Below the pieces are notes generated by a model that saw nothing but the letters and a program-made list of their open reading frames with translations, ran no database searches and had not been told where the DNA came from. This document shows, piece after piece, positions 1 through 8,991 of a stretch of DNA of 64,000 nt (positions are counted from its first letter, which is position 1; each line of letters begins with the position of its first letter). Origin of the DNA: a bacterium (GTDB taxonomy: Bacteria; Hinthialibacterota; Hinthialibacteria; Hinthialibacterales; Hinthialibacteraceae); contig WGLV01000007.1 of the NCBI GenBank assembly GCA_016125385.1, forward strand, positions 44,241 through 108,240, given 5' to 3'. The position numbers and the translations under genes were made by a program.

Positions 1-487
1 CGGCCCCGGCGTTGCGCTCAAAGTCGCGCACCGCGCTCTTCCCCACATCGGTGGTGATGAGATCGCGCGCCGATTGATCGGCTGAAAACTGATCGCTGGT
101 CAATCGCGACCGGGTGGGCAGGCTTTCATCGCCGAACTGGGGACCCGCCAGCGCGATTTCGTCCGCGACGGATCGCTGTTGCGCCCGCGATTGCTCTTCC
201 ACTTCACGCTCAAGGGCGCGTTCGCGTTCGTTCCGAAGTTGTTGCTGGGTTGGCCGTGAAACGAAGTTGCGCGACTCAAGCCGGTCGAGCCTGACTTTGA
301 ACAGCGTTTCGAGTTTATCTTCCGTGTGGCTGGCGTCGTTGACGATGGTATTGAGCGAAACCGCCATGAACAAGGCGTGCAGAATCAGCGACACGCCCAG
401 CGCGATCCCCCACCGGCGGTCGAAGCCTCCGGATGATTTGCGCTGAAGCGCGGGGGCGGTCCGGGTTGCGTGTACGGCTGCGTTCAT
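1..487 (-). CDS. TonB/TolA-like energy-transducer protein, partial (3' end outside window)
   Basis: Reading frame open from an ATG at 487 to the window edge, so only about 162 N-terminal residues are present. A short basic N-terminus precedes one transmembrane helix at about residues 26-46. The helix contains Ser33 and His37 in the S-x3-H spacing of the TonB anchor (Ser16/His20 in E. coli TonB). After it comes a charged Glu/Arg/Gln-rich stretch, as expected for the periplasm-spanning part of TonB or TolA. It starts 7 bases after the stop of the TPR gene and is the last visible gene of the exbB-exbD-TPR operon. I infer that it transmits proton-motive energy from ExbB/ExbD to the outer membrane. 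The C-terminal domain that would separate TonB from TolA is not visible. Confidence 0.72.
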   Translation of the reverse strand, partial: MNAAVHATRTAPALQRKSSGGFDRRWGIALGVSLILHALFMAVSLNTIVNDASHTEDKLETLFKVRLDRLESRNFVSRPTQQQLRNERERALEREVEEQSRAQQRSVADEIALAGPQFGDESLPTRSRLTSDQFSADQSARDLITTDVGKSAVRDFERNAGA

Positions 488-494
488 ATCGCGT

Positions 495-2972
495 CTAATT
501 CGTTTTGGCGGCGGGCGCGGCGATGTCTTTGTACTCCTCGCGCGCTTTCGCCGTCCAGGTCGAGTCGGGATACTTCTCCGCCAGTTCATCCATCAGCGTG
601 GCGGCTTCGCCGGGTTGATCGAGTTTCAGGTGAGCGCCCACGGCGCGATACATGGCTTCCGGCGTCAGGCGGGGATGATCGAATAGAATCGCCACCCGCA
701 AAAAGGCGTCGAGCGCCTCCTTGGTTTTGTTATGCCTGTCCAGCGAGCGGCCCAGGTCGAGGTATATTTTCGCTTCGAATTCCGGATCGGGGTTCGCCAT
801 GTCCTGCAGGCCGAGAAGGCTTTTTTCGAACAATTCAGCCGCTTTGGCGAAATCGCCCTTGCCTTCCAGCGCCTTGGCCAGCACCCAGTCGATTTCGGGC
901 GTAAACAGGCTTTGGGGATATTTTTCGATGAAGGTCCGCGCGGTCTTCTCCGCGTCGTCCCAGCGTTTCAGGGCGATCAACTGGTTGCCTTGCGCGATGC
1001 GTGCGCGCTCGGTCACGGCGGGTTCGTCGTGCAGTTTCAGAATGGTTTCCGCCGTGTTGAGCGCGTCTTCATGGCGATCGTTCTCATCGGCGAACACCAC
1101 CATCCAGAAGAGAATCTCCACCGGCACGTCGTTCTGCTTCGGGCCGGTCAGCACCGCCTGAAACTGGTCGTAGGCGTTCTGGTAATCCTCAGTCTGGTAA
1201 TCGCAGAAGGCTCTGCGCAGTTTGACCTCTTCCGCCTGCTTGAAATCGGGATAGCGGTTCAATAACTCGCCATAGATTTCAGACGCTTTGGAGGGCAGTT
1301 CCTTCATCTCGTAGATGTACGCCGTCCAGTACAGCGCCTCCGGTTTGCGCTCATCGCCGCGTTCGGAATGAAGCAGCGCGGTCAGCGTGACGAGGGCGTC
1401 GTCGTATTGTTTCAGGTGATACTGCGCCAGCGCCTTGCGGTAGAGCGTGTCGTGCATCGAGGGCAGTTCGGGGTAGGCAGCGATCAGTTTATCGGCCAGT
1501 TCGATGGCCTGGGGATACTCCTTGGCGGCGAAGCGGGCGTTCGCCGCCCAGATCAGCGCCTGCTGGGCCCGGTCCGACCTGGAGTAATCGTTGTAATATC
1601 GCTCGAACGCCTGACTGGCTTCGGAATACTGCTCGTTGCGGTAAAGAAGATCGGCGCGCAGATACAGCGCGTCTTCATTGTACTGGCATTGTGGATCGGT
1701 CAGCTCGACCTGCTTGAGCTCTTCGATGGCGTCGCGGTAATTTTCTCGTTGCGCGTAGGTCTGCCCCAGCAGAAAATGCAGCTTTGCGGCGATGTCGGCG
1801 GCGATGCCGGTGCGCAGCAGGTTTCGGCACTCGACCTCGGCCTGATTGTAATCGCCGGAAAGGTAATACGACCACGCCAGTTGATACCAGGCCCGCGCGC
1901 GGTATTCACCCGCGTTGGGGTCGGCGATGGTCTCACGGAAAAAACCGACCGCGTCGGCGTATTGTTTTTGCTGGTACGAACACGCGCCCTGCAGAAAGAG
2001 GATGCCGGGCAGCATGTCGGCGGGCAGGAACTGGGTTTTGAGCGCTTTCGCCACGTCGAGCGCGGCGGCGTAGTTCTCCTGCTGATATTCAGCCCAGGCG
2101 GCTCCGTATTGCGCCCGCGCGGTCTGCGATCCATCGGGGTGAGTCTGGGCGAAGGCGCGATAGGCTTTGGCGGCGTCGGCGTACTGGTTCTGGCGGTAGA
2201 GAAGTTGCGCCGCCAGCAGCTGGGCGTCGCCCGGCAGCGAAGAGCCTTCTTCGATCTTGTAGTCGCCAGGTTTTTTCCATAATCCGTTCAACACTTCGAT
2301 CGCGTCGCCGAGTCGATCCTGCTTGGCCAGCAACTCGCCCAGCAGAAAGGTGGAATACGCCGCGAAATCGCCCTTCGGATAATCCTTTTTGATGCGACGG
2401 TAAAACGTTTCGGCTTTGTCAGGCTGACCGAGCCGGTCGTAACATCGCGCTCCGTAAAACAGAGCCGCTTCGATCAACGTCGGCGACTGGCTTTTTTCGA
2501 TCACCTCAAGCAACCGGTTTAGGCCGCCTTCGGTGTCGCCGATCTTGTAGCCGATCTCGCCCAGCCGCAGCTGCGCGTCGAGCCGTTTTTCGCCTTGCGG
2601 AAACGATTCCAGCAGCTGCAACAGCGCGCCCCGCGCCTCCACCATGATGACCTTGGCGGTGAGCGGGTCCTGCTCGTTCAGGCTGGAGGCGTGCTGGTAA
2701 AGCGATTCGGCCTTGCGGAACAGCGCCGTTTCGCGGTTAGGCGAGCCCGGGTGCTTCTGCAGAAAGTCGTCATACTGGCGCGCCGCCGATTCATACATGC
2801 CGCGCTGGTAGAGGCCGTCCGCGAAGTCGAGGTCCTGCTGTTCCTGATAACTGGCGGTGTTGGTGACCGCCGCCGCCGGATTGGCGGTGGTTTGGGCGAG
2901 CGGAGAACCGCCCCCCGCCAGTGCGGCGAGCGCGAGCGTCGCGATGAGTTTCGTACGAGAGATGTCGATCAT
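495..2972 (-). CDS. Large periplasmic tetratricopeptide-repeat protein of the Ton/Tol-like operon
   Basis: About 825 residues if translation begins at the ATG at 2972, which puts a signal peptide (basic start, then LIATLALAALAGG) at the N-terminus. A longer frame reaching 3098 would overlap exbD and is unlikely. From about residue 45 to the end the protein is a near-continuous run of TPR-type helix pairs, with recurrent A-x-Y-x-[FL]-x2-[FY]-x3-[YF]-P units. This resembles YbgF/CpoB and BamD-type proteins but is several times longer. It lies 19 bases after exbD and 7 bases before the TonB/TolA-like gene. I infer a periplasmic scaffold for the energised complex. No catalytic motif is seen, and there is no clear Shine-Dalgarno at the chosen start. 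Confidence 0.8.
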   Translation of the reverse strand: MIDISRTKLIATLALAALAGGGSPLAQTTANPAAAVTNTASYQEQQDLDFADGLYQRGMYESAARQYDDFLQKHPGSPNRETALFRKAESLYQHASSLNEQDPLTAKVIMVEARGALLQLLESFPQGEKRLDAQLRLGEIGYKIGDTEGGLNRLLEVIEKSQSPTLIEAALFYGARCYDRLGQPDKAETFYRRIKKDYPKGDFAAYSTFLLGELLAKQDRLGDAIEVLNGLWKKPGDYKIEEGSSLPGDAQLLAAQLLYRQNQYADAAKAYRAFAQTHPDGSQTARAQYGAAWAEYQQENYAAALDVAKALKTQFLPADMLPGILFLQGACSYQQKQYADAVGFFRETIADPNAGEYRARAWYQLAWSYYLSGDYNQAEVECRNLLRTGIAADIAAKLHFLLGQTYAQRENYRDAIEELKQVELTDPQCQYNEDALYLRADLLYRNEQYSEASQAFERYYNDYSRSDRAQQALIWAANARFAAKEYPQAIELADKLIAAYPELPSMHDTLYRKALAQYHLKQYDDALVTLTALLHSERGDERKPEALYWTAYIYEMKELPSKASEIYGELLNRYPDFKQAEEVKLRRAFCDYQTEDYQNAYDQFQAVLTGPKQNDVPVEILFWMVVFADENDRHEDALNTAETILKLHDEPAVTERARIAQGNQLIALKRWDDAEKTARTFIEKYPQSLFTPEIDWVLAKALEGKGDFAKAAELFEKSLLGLQDMANPDPEFEAKIYLDLGRSLDRHNKTKEALDAFLRVAILFDHPRLTPEAMYRAVGAHLKLDQPGEAATLMDELAEKYPDSTWTAKAREEYKDIAAPAAKTN

Positions 2973-2991
2973 GGTTGAATGGGAGGCGCGT

Positions 2992-3429
2992 TTATTTCGC
3001 GGCCGGCCTGGTTTTGTCTTCGGGCGGCAGCGCGGCGAACGAGACGTTCCATACGCCTGATTGCGCGCAGACGTCCAACAGGTTAATGGCGTTTTCAAAC
3101 GTGGTGGCGCGGTCGCCGCGAATAATGACCGATTGGTCGGGAAAACGTTCGGCGATGCGCGACAACAGCGATTTCAGTTGCGATTCGGTGATCTCTTTCT
3201 GATTGACCACCATCGTGCCGTCAGCCTTCAGGTTGACGATCAGTTCGCCCATGGCGCGCTTGGGCGTGGTGGCTGAATCGGCGGTGGGCACGGTGATCGA
3301 AAGTTCGTTCTCCAACCGCGCGAAGACCGAGGTGGTGATAAAAAAGATCAACAGCAGAAAGATGATGTCGATCATCGGCGCCATGGGGATGGCGGGTTCT
3401 TCACGGGCGGCGCGGGAGAGAAAATTCAT
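2992..3429 (-). CDS. exbD: ExbD/TolR-family biopolymer transport protein
   Basis: 145 residues, the usual length for ExbD/TolR. A short cytoplasmic N-terminus leads into one transmembrane helix (about residues 16-38, motif PMAPMIDIIFLLLIFF). Asp21 is the conserved membrane aspartate that carries protons in ExbD, TolR and MotB. The rest is a periplasmic domain ending in the typical VIIRGD...N...D pattern. It begins 16 bases after the exbB stop and forms the ion channel with that product. Sequence alone does not separate ExbD from TolR. The TPR and TonB/TolA-like partners downstream fit either. Confidence 0.92.
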   Translation of the reverse strand: MNFLSRAAREEPAIPMAPMIDIIFLLLIFFITTSVFARLENELSITVPTADSATTPKRAMGELIVNLKADGTMVVNQKEITESQLKSLLSRIAERFPDQSVIIRGDRATTFENAINLLDVCAQSGVWNVSFAALPPEDKTRPAAK

Positions 3430-3445
3430 GGCGAGTCGTCTCCCA

Positions 3446-4288
3446 TCAGGCTCGGGGGGCCGGTTTGGCCGCCGACGGCGCCTTGCGAACGGTCTTGCGC
3501 GTCGTGGTTTTCTGCGGCGAATGAGCGATCAGGTCGGCGGTTTCGACGGCGATCTCTTCCACGCGCGCCACCAGCCCCTCCAGCTTGCCCCGGAAAAAGA
3601 AGAACAAGCCCATACTGGGGATGGCGACGATCAGCCCGGCGGCGGTGGTCACCAGCGCCTGCGCCACCGCGCTGGCCAGCGCCACCGGTTTGACCGCGCT
3701 GATGTCGAACGCGATAAAATTGAACGCCTGAATCATGCCGAGCACCGTGCCGAGCAAGCCCAGCATGGGCGCGATGGTGGCGATGTCGGATAGATAGCGC
3801 GCCTTGCGCATCATTGACTCCGCTTCGCGGCGGCCCACGGTCTCCATCGCTTCGGAGGCGTGTTCGGGCGAGCTGGCGGCGTGAGCGGCTCCCGCCGCGA
3901 TCACCTTGGCCAGCATGGCGTTTGACCGTGAACACAACCGGGCGATCTCGTCGAGCTTTCGCTCGCGGGCGTAATTTCGGATCTGTGAAACCAGCGCGGG
4001 CGGCGCCAGCTGTTTTTCGGTAAAGATAAAGAGGTAATACACCGCCAGCGCCAGCGTCAGAATCGACAGCGCTCCAATAACCGCCATGACCCATCCACCC
4101 GCCTTGAGAAGGTCGAACAGCGTCATGCCGGAAGCTGCGTCCTCCGCCGCCGTCTCCACCGCGCCGCTGGCGGACGCGATGGTTCCGGGAGCCGCCTGGC
4201 CGAGCGCGTGCAGCGCCGGGGCGATGACCAGAAACAGAAACAGGCATGAGGCGGCGATCGTCAGATACGGGCGTCGGCGATGGTTCAT
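3446..4288 (-). CDS. exbB: MotA/TolQ/ExbB proton channel family protein with N-terminal signal segment
   Basis: About 280 residues from the ATG at 4288, which is preceded by AAAGGA at good spacing. The frame runs open to 4726, but the longer N-terminus looks non-coding. It has a cleavable-looking signal peptide (about 1-33) and a short linker. Three transmembrane helices follow at about 64-90, 168-192 and 205-235. The conserved core around IAPMLGLLGTVLGMI is the ExbB/TolQ signature. The C-terminal tail is Lys/Thr/Ala-rich. ExbB with a leading signal peptide and periplasmic extension is known in several diderm phyla. First gene of the operon exbB-exbD-TPR-tonB/tolA-like. Confidence 0.9.
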   Translation of the reverse strand: MNHRRRPYLTIAASCLFLFLVIAPALHALGQAAPGTIASASGAVETAAEDAASGMTLFDLLKAGGWVMAVIGALSILTLALAVYYLFIFTEKQLAPPALVSQIRNYARERKLDEIARLCSRSNAMLAKVIAAGAAHAASSPEHASEAMETVGRREAESMMRKARYLSDIATIAPMLGLLGTVLGMIQAFNFIAFDISAVKPVALASAVAQALVTTAAGLIVAIPSMGLFFFFRGKLEGLVARVEEIAVETADLIAHSPQKTTTRKTVRKAPSAAKPAPRA

Positions 4289-4753
4289 TCGTCGAAATCC
4301 TTTGCGAAGAGATAGGGCGTCGTTCGATTGTTGGGGTGGGCGAAGCGGCCGAATGGATGAGAAACGCGATTCGGGCTGAGCCGGCGAACGCGCCGCGCCC
4401 GCCCCGGAAAAATCATTGTACGCTAAATGACCCGCCGCCAAAGCATCGTTCGGATCGAACGGAAAACCTTGCCGCGCATACACGTACTCTAAACGAAAAA
4501 AACGGTCCAAACAACTTTCGGTAACGGGATGAAAAAGGCGATTCCCCGTTTTTAGTGGGCATTGCGAGGACGTATCATCTGAATACGATTCAGCCCATTT
4601 CTCAAGTGAGCGCGAATTCTCTCCAACTGAATACGTAAAAACCGGGCTGTGAGTTGCGAAAAAAAGGATACAATGAGGCGATTCCATCCGTTTATTCCGT
4701 TGAACCCGCTGACATGGCGGCGCCATGACTGTGGTTGAGGGAGGGTGAACCGG
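4289..4753 (+). other. Divergent intergenic region between exbB and the mechanosensitive channel
   Basis: About 465 bases without a supportable gene. The region should carry the promoters for both the minus-strand exbB operon and the plus-strand channel. A -10-like TACAAT lies near 4670 with no convincing -35. The GAGGGAGGG at 4737-4745 is the ribosome binding site of the channel gene. I see no repeat, RNA gene or strong terminator here. Confidence 0.4.
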
Positions 4754-7240
4754 GTGAAGCCGGTCTATTTCAATCGATTCATGTATGTATCCGCGGTCAA
4801 TTCGCCCGCGTTGCGCCGTTTGGTTACGGTCTGCCTGTTCGCCGCATCGCTTGCCTGTACCCCTCTCCTGCCTGTGGGAGCTCAGGCGGTCAGCGGCGTA
4901 ACCCGCGAAGCCACCGTCTCGTCAGCCACCCCGCAGAATCGCGTTACCGCTGAACAGATCGAACAGCGGCGTCAGGATATTCAGGCGCAAGCCGGCAATA
5001 TTCAAAAAAACCTTGAAGCCATCCAGCAGCGCCTGATCGAAGCCCAGCAGAACGTGGAAGCCGCGCGAAAAAAAGCGGAATCCGCCCAGAACGCAACGGC
5101 GGACGCCGTCGCCGAGTTTGATGCCGCCCAGCGGGCGCTCGACCGCCTGAATGAAGTTCAGCCTCCCGCGTTGACCGATCTTTATAAGCAACAATTACAG
5201 GTGATGCAGCGTATCGGTCTGCTTTACGACCGTCAGATCGCCGATCTCAACCAGGCGCAGACCCTGCGCCAGACGCGCGCGCAACTGGATGAAAGTCTTG
5301 AAACGCTGCGCCGCGATGGACCGCCCGAAAAGCCGCCATACACCTTTCTTCAACTCGACGCCCTTCGCGATGAGGCCGCCATTCAGGCTGAAAAAAGCAG
5401 GGCGGCGGCCGATGCGCTGAAAACGGCGGAAGATCAGCTCCTGCAGGCGCGCAAACAGGCGGATGAAAACGACGCCGCGCTCAGCCTGCTCAAGGAAAGT
5501 TTTGAAAACGTCGCCGGACCTCCCAGCCCGCTTGATTCGGCCCGGCTGAGCCTCGCGCTGCTTGAAAAACGCCGGGCGCAGGAAGCCGTTCTGCTGGGAG
5601 AACTCGACCGCGATAACCAGCGCCTCAATCGTGAAATCGCAGAAAAGCAGCAGGCGTTGCTCGATCGGCGCGTAGAGCTCATTCAGAAAGAGACGCTGTT
5701 CCGCGAGGCGGAACTGAACGAGCAGCTTGATCGCTTGCAGGCGGAAGGCGACGCGCTTGAAGATCAGGTCGCCAAGGTGGTCGACGCGCAGAATAAAGCC
5801 GTCATTCAACTCGACGCCGCCCGCCGCAAAAGCGCCGCCGAACCGAGCCCCGTCAATCAGGAAACCGAACTCGCCTGTCAGCTTGAACGCGACGGTCTGC
5901 AGAAGCAGATCGAGTTTCTCAATGAGCGCCGCGGCTGGGTCAATGAGCGCATCGAACTCTGGAAGCGGCGATACGCCGTGTTTAACAACACCGCCACGCC
6001 CAAAGAACTGCGCGACTGGCTTGAGCATTCAAAAGACGCCGCCGCCGAAATCGAAAAACGCATTCCCGTGTTGCGCGACGCCGTGTTCGCCGAGGGCAAA
6101 AACCGCAACACCATTCAGGCGAAACTCGAAAACGTAAAAGACGACGCCGCGCTGCAGAAAATTATTCAGCGTCAGATCGACGCTGAGGCCAAACTCATCC
6201 AATACTATTCCGAATACATCTCCGCGTATGACAACCTGCGCCGGCTTCACGTCAAACTGAGCAACGAAATTCAGAAAGCGACTGAAACCTGGTCGCTGAG
6301 CGAGGCGATCGAGGTCGCGGGCGAGAAGATCGGCGCCGTGCTCGATTACTCGCTGATGAATTCACGTAACGAAGACGACGAGATCGTGGCGGTGCTGACC
6401 GTCCGCAAGGTGGTCTACGCGGTCATCTATCTTGTGATCGGCTTGTGGTTGGCGCGCTGGATCAGCGTATGGCTGTTTCATCACCTGCTCCAGCGCTTCG
6501 GCGTCCACGAGGGCGCGGCGGTTGCGCTGCAGAAGCTGGCGTATTATCTGTTGCTGGTCATCGTGATCAGTTACACCCTCAAGGCGGTTAACATCCCGCT
6601 CACCGCGTTCGCCTTTCTGGGCGGCGCGCTCGCCATCGGCATCGGGTTCGGCTCTCAGAATATCCTGAACAATTTTATCAGCGGGCTGATTCTGCTGATG
6701 GAGCGTCAGGTACGCGTAGGCGATCTGATCCAGATCGAAGGCACGTCTGGCCGCGTGTTAAGCATTGGCGCGCGTTGCACCAAGGTGTTGACGTTCGACA
6801 ACATCGATCTGCTCATCCCCAACAGCACCCTGCTTGAGACGCGCGTGATCAACATGACGCTGAGCGACAACGTGATCCGCGCGTCGGTCAGCGTCGGCGT
6901 GGCGTATGGAACCAACACCCGCGACGCCGCCAAACTGATTCTCAAGGCGGTTGAAGAACACGGCCTGATACTCAAACACCCTGAACCCTATGTCCTGTTT
7001 GAGTCGTTTGGCGACAACTCGCTTAATTTCCTCGTTTATTTCTGGGTGCAGATGATCGAGCGCAACAACAGACTGGTTATTCAGAGCGACATTCGCCATC
7101 GCATCAACCGCCTCTTTGAAGACGCGGGCATCGTCATTGCATTCCCGCAGCGCGACGTTCATCTCGACGCCGGCCATCCCATCCCGATCCGCATGGTGCG
7201 GGATGATGATTCATCCGGCTCGGGCGGCGCTTCCGCATAA
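4754..7240 (+). CDS. Large MscS/MscK-type mechanosensitive channel with periplasmic coiled-coil domain
   Basis: About 828 residues. I prefer the GTG at 4754 because GGAGG at 4740-4744 lies 9 bases upstream. GTG 4745 and ATG 4781 are in-frame alternatives. A signal peptide ends near the Ala-Gln-Ala at the start of the mature protein. About 450 residues of Ala/Gln/Glu-rich coiled coil follow. Three membrane helices begin near residue 550. The pore helix and beta domain then carry the MscS signature (FLGGALAIGIGFGSQNILNN, then GDLI...G.V..I..R.T). This is the layout of MscK/KefA-like channels that release solutes under membrane tension. It is probably monocistronic; dnaB follows 191 bases later. 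Confidence 0.9.
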   Translation: MKPVYFNRFMYVSAVNSPALRRLVTVCLFAASLACTPLLPVGAQAVSGVTREATVSSATPQNRVTAEQIEQRRQDIQAQAGNIQKNLEAIQQRLIEAQQNVEAARKKAESAQNATADAVAEFDAAQRALDRLNEVQPPALTDLYKQQLQVMQRIGLLYDRQIADLNQAQTLRQTRAQLDESLETLRRDGPPEKPPYTFLQLDALRDEAAIQAEKSRAAADALKTAEDQLLQARKQADENDAALSLLKESFENVAGPPSPLDSARLSLALLEKRRAQEAVLLGELDRDNQRLNREIAEKQQALLDRRVELIQKETLFREAELNEQLDRLQAEGDALEDQVAKVVDAQNKAVIQLDAARRKSAAEPSPVNQETELACQLERDGLQKQIEFLNERRGWVNERIELWKRRYAVFNNTATPKELRDWLEHSKDAAAEIEKRIPVLRDAVFAEGKNRNTIQAKLENVKDDAALQKIIQRQIDAEAKLIQYYSEYISAYDNLRRLHVKLSNEIQKATETWSLSEAIEVAGEKIGAVLDYSLMNSRNEDDEIVAVLTVRKVVYAVIYLVIGLWLARWISVWLFHHLLQRFGVHEGAAVALQKLAYYLLLVIVISYTLKAVNIPLTAFAFLGGALAIGIGFGSQNILNNFISGLILLMERQVRVGDLIQIEGTSGRVLSIGARCTKVLTFDNIDLLIPNSTLLETRVINMTLSDNVIRASVSVGVAYGTNTRDAAKLILKAVEEHGLILKHPEPYVLFESFGDNSLNFLVYFWVQMIERNNRLVIQSDIRHRINRLFEDAGIVIAFPQRDVHLDAGHPIPIRMVRDDDSSGSGGASA

Positions 7241-7262
7241 ATTTTTTTCGGGTGTGAATAAG

Positions 7263-7316
7263 TTATCCACAGGGGAGGCTAAGCGCGCCGCGAACGCCGC
7301 TTTCGCTTGTGGATAT
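7263..7316. promoter_or_regulatory. Pair of DnaA-box-like sites upstream of dnaB
   Basis: TTATCCACA at 7263-7271 is a perfect match to the strict DnaA box. TGTGGATAT at 7308-7316 is the same box on the opposite strand with one mismatch. The two are inverted, about 36 bases apart, and lie 116-169 bases upstream of dnaB. A short A/T run (ATTTTTTT) flanks them at about 7241. They could be DnaA regulation of dnaB or a minor origin element. Two boxes are too few to call an origin. Confidence 0.45.
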
Positions 7317-7431
7317 CTTGTGAAATGCCGTCTGACGGACGATGAGAAGGCTGATATATCCGCGAATTTAGTATTTCCACGCGCGGCGATCGGCGGTATG
7401 ATGCCCCACTGACATGTTGGGTTGAGATCTC

Positions 7432-8832
7432 ATGGTAAAAACTCCGTCCTTACCGACGACCGATCGTACTCTGCCTCATAATCTCGACGCGGAGCGCAAA
7501 ACCCTCGGCGCGATGATTCGCGACCGCGAGGCGTTGCATCGCGCCCACGAGATTCTGGGGCGCGACGCGTTTTACCAGCCCAGCCACCAGATCATCTACG
7601 ACGCCCTGATCGATCTCGATGCGCAAAGCATCGCCATCGACCTCACCACCCTCGCCGACGCCCTCGATCGCGGCGGGCGGCTCGAAACCATCGGCGGGCC
7701 TTTTTACATCGCCGAACTGGCGCAGAGCGTGGCCACCTCGGCCAACGTCGCCTTTCACGCCCGCATTGTGCGCCAGCACGCCATGCGGCGCATGCTGATC
7801 CGCCAGTGTTCGGAGATCATCCAGACCGCGTATGAAGGCGCCGATGAGGCGGAGATCATTCTCTCCGACGCCGAGGCCTCCATCTTCCGTCTGGCCGAGC
7901 AGCGCGGCGGGCGGTCATTCAACCCGGTGGGCAAGTTTCTCGACGCCGCGCTCGAGAAGATTCAGATGGCGCAGGAACAGCAGGGCTCGCTCACCGGCCT
8001 GACCAGCGGGTTTCGCGACCTCGACGCCATGACCAGCGGGTTTCAGGCCTCCGACCTGATCGTTCTGGCGGCGCGGCCCTCGGTGGGTAAAACCAGCCTG
8101 GTGCTCAATTTCGCCGAAGCGGCGGCGATGACGGGCGCGGGGGTGGGCGTGTTTTCGCTCGAAATGTCGTCCGAGCAGATCGCCGAGCGCGTGCTCTGTT
8201 CGCAGGCGCGCGTCAACCTGAAACACATGCGCTCCGGCTTTTTCACCCGGCGCGACGCCAACCAGCTGCTCAAGACCGCCGCCGAGATTCACGACATGCC
8301 GCTGTATATCGACGACACGCCCAACTTGACGCCCACCGAGGTCATGAGCCGGGCGCGCCGTCTCAAGGCCGAGGTCCCCAGCCTGGGCATGATCATCATC
8401 GATTATCTTCAGTTGATGAGCTCGTCGCGCCGCAGCGACAACCGCCAGCAGGAGGTCGCCGAAATCTCGCGCGCCCTCAAGATTCTCGCCCGCGACATCA
8501 ACGTGCCGATCATCGCCTGTTCGCAGCTCTCCCGTGCGGTTGAAAAGCGCGACGACCATCTGCCGCGCCTCTCCGACCTGCGCGAGTCGGGCGCCATCGA
8601 GCAGGACGCCGACCTGGTCGTCTTCATCCACCGCGAGCCGCTCAAGGGCGCGTACGAGGGCGACGAGGAAGACGTCGAGGCGGGCCAGCAGCATCACTTC
8701 ACCTACAAACTGATCATCGCCAAACACCGCAACGGTCCGGTGGGCGAGGTCGACATCTATTTCGCCAAGGAATACACCCGCTTCTTCGACGCCGCACGCG
8801 ACGACCGCGACGACGAAGAAGTGCCCTTCTAA
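7432..8832 (+). CDS. dnaB: Replicative DNA helicase DnaB
   Basis: 466 residues, full length for DnaB. The N-terminal helical domain begins with PHNLDAERKTLGAM. The RecA-like helicase domain has the Walker A loop ARPSVGKTS at residues 214-222, Walker B around IIIDYLQLM, and the arginine and SGAIEQDAD motifs near the end. It unwinds DNA ahead of the replisome and loads primase. The acidic C-terminus (DDRDDEE) is unremarkable. It stands apart from its neighbours. Two DnaA-box-like sites in its upstream region hint at replication-coupled control. No intein is present, although DnaB is a common intein host. Confidence 0.97.
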   Translation: MVKTPSLPTTDRTLPHNLDAERKTLGAMIRDREALHRAHEILGRDAFYQPSHQIIYDALIDLDAQSIAIDLTTLADALDRGGRLETIGGPFYIAELAQSVATSANVAFHARIVRQHAMRRMLIRQCSEIIQTAYEGADEAEIILSDAEASIFRLAEQRGGRSFNPVGKFLDAALEKIQMAQEQQGSLTGLTSGFRDLDAMTSGFQASDLIVLAARPSVGKTSLVLNFAEAAAMTGAGVGVFSLEMSSEQIAERVLCSQARVNLKHMRSGFFTRRDANQLLKTAAEIHDMPLYIDDTPNLTPTEVMSRARRLKAEVPSLGMIIIDYLQLMSSSRRSDNRQQEVAEISRALKILARDINVPIIACSQLSRAVEKRDDHLPRLSDLRESGAIEQDADLVVFIHREPLKGAYEGDEEDVEAGQQHHFTYKLIIAKHRNGPVGEVDIYFAKEYTRFFDAARDDRDDEEVPF

Positions 8833-8945
8833 GCGCCCCGCCGCGCTGGTTGGTCGCCATCGTCCGGCGCCATCCCGGCGTATGGTCTACAAGGAATTCC
8901 CGCTAACAATCTTTCTCCGTTTCGGTATAGAGGGTTGCTTTTTTA

Positions 8946-8961
8946 ATTAACCCAGGTTAAT
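8946..8961. promoter_or_regulatory. Palindromic operator, probable MntR/DtxR box
   Basis: ATTAACC-CA-GGTTAAT is a perfect inverted repeat with 7-base arms, centred 38 bases before the regulator start. DtxR/MntR family boxes are AT-rich palindromes of this kind. It sits between a -35-like TTGCTT (8935-8940) and the expected -10 position, so bound protein would block transcription. I infer autoregulation by the adjacent DtxR-family protein. Confidence 0.55.
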
Positions 8962-8991
8962 GTAAATCATAAACCAAACGAGAGAACCGGG

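Noticed and set aside
1368..2282. Long plus-strand frame of 304 codons opposite the TPR gene
   Set aside because: Shadow of a GC-rich gene: the minus-strand frame has TPR repeats and a signal peptide, the plus-strand one has nothing recognisable.
7241..7431. Chromosomal origin of replication
   Set aside because: Only two DnaA-box-like sites and a very short AT-rich run; no dnaA, dnaN or gidA neighbours in the window.
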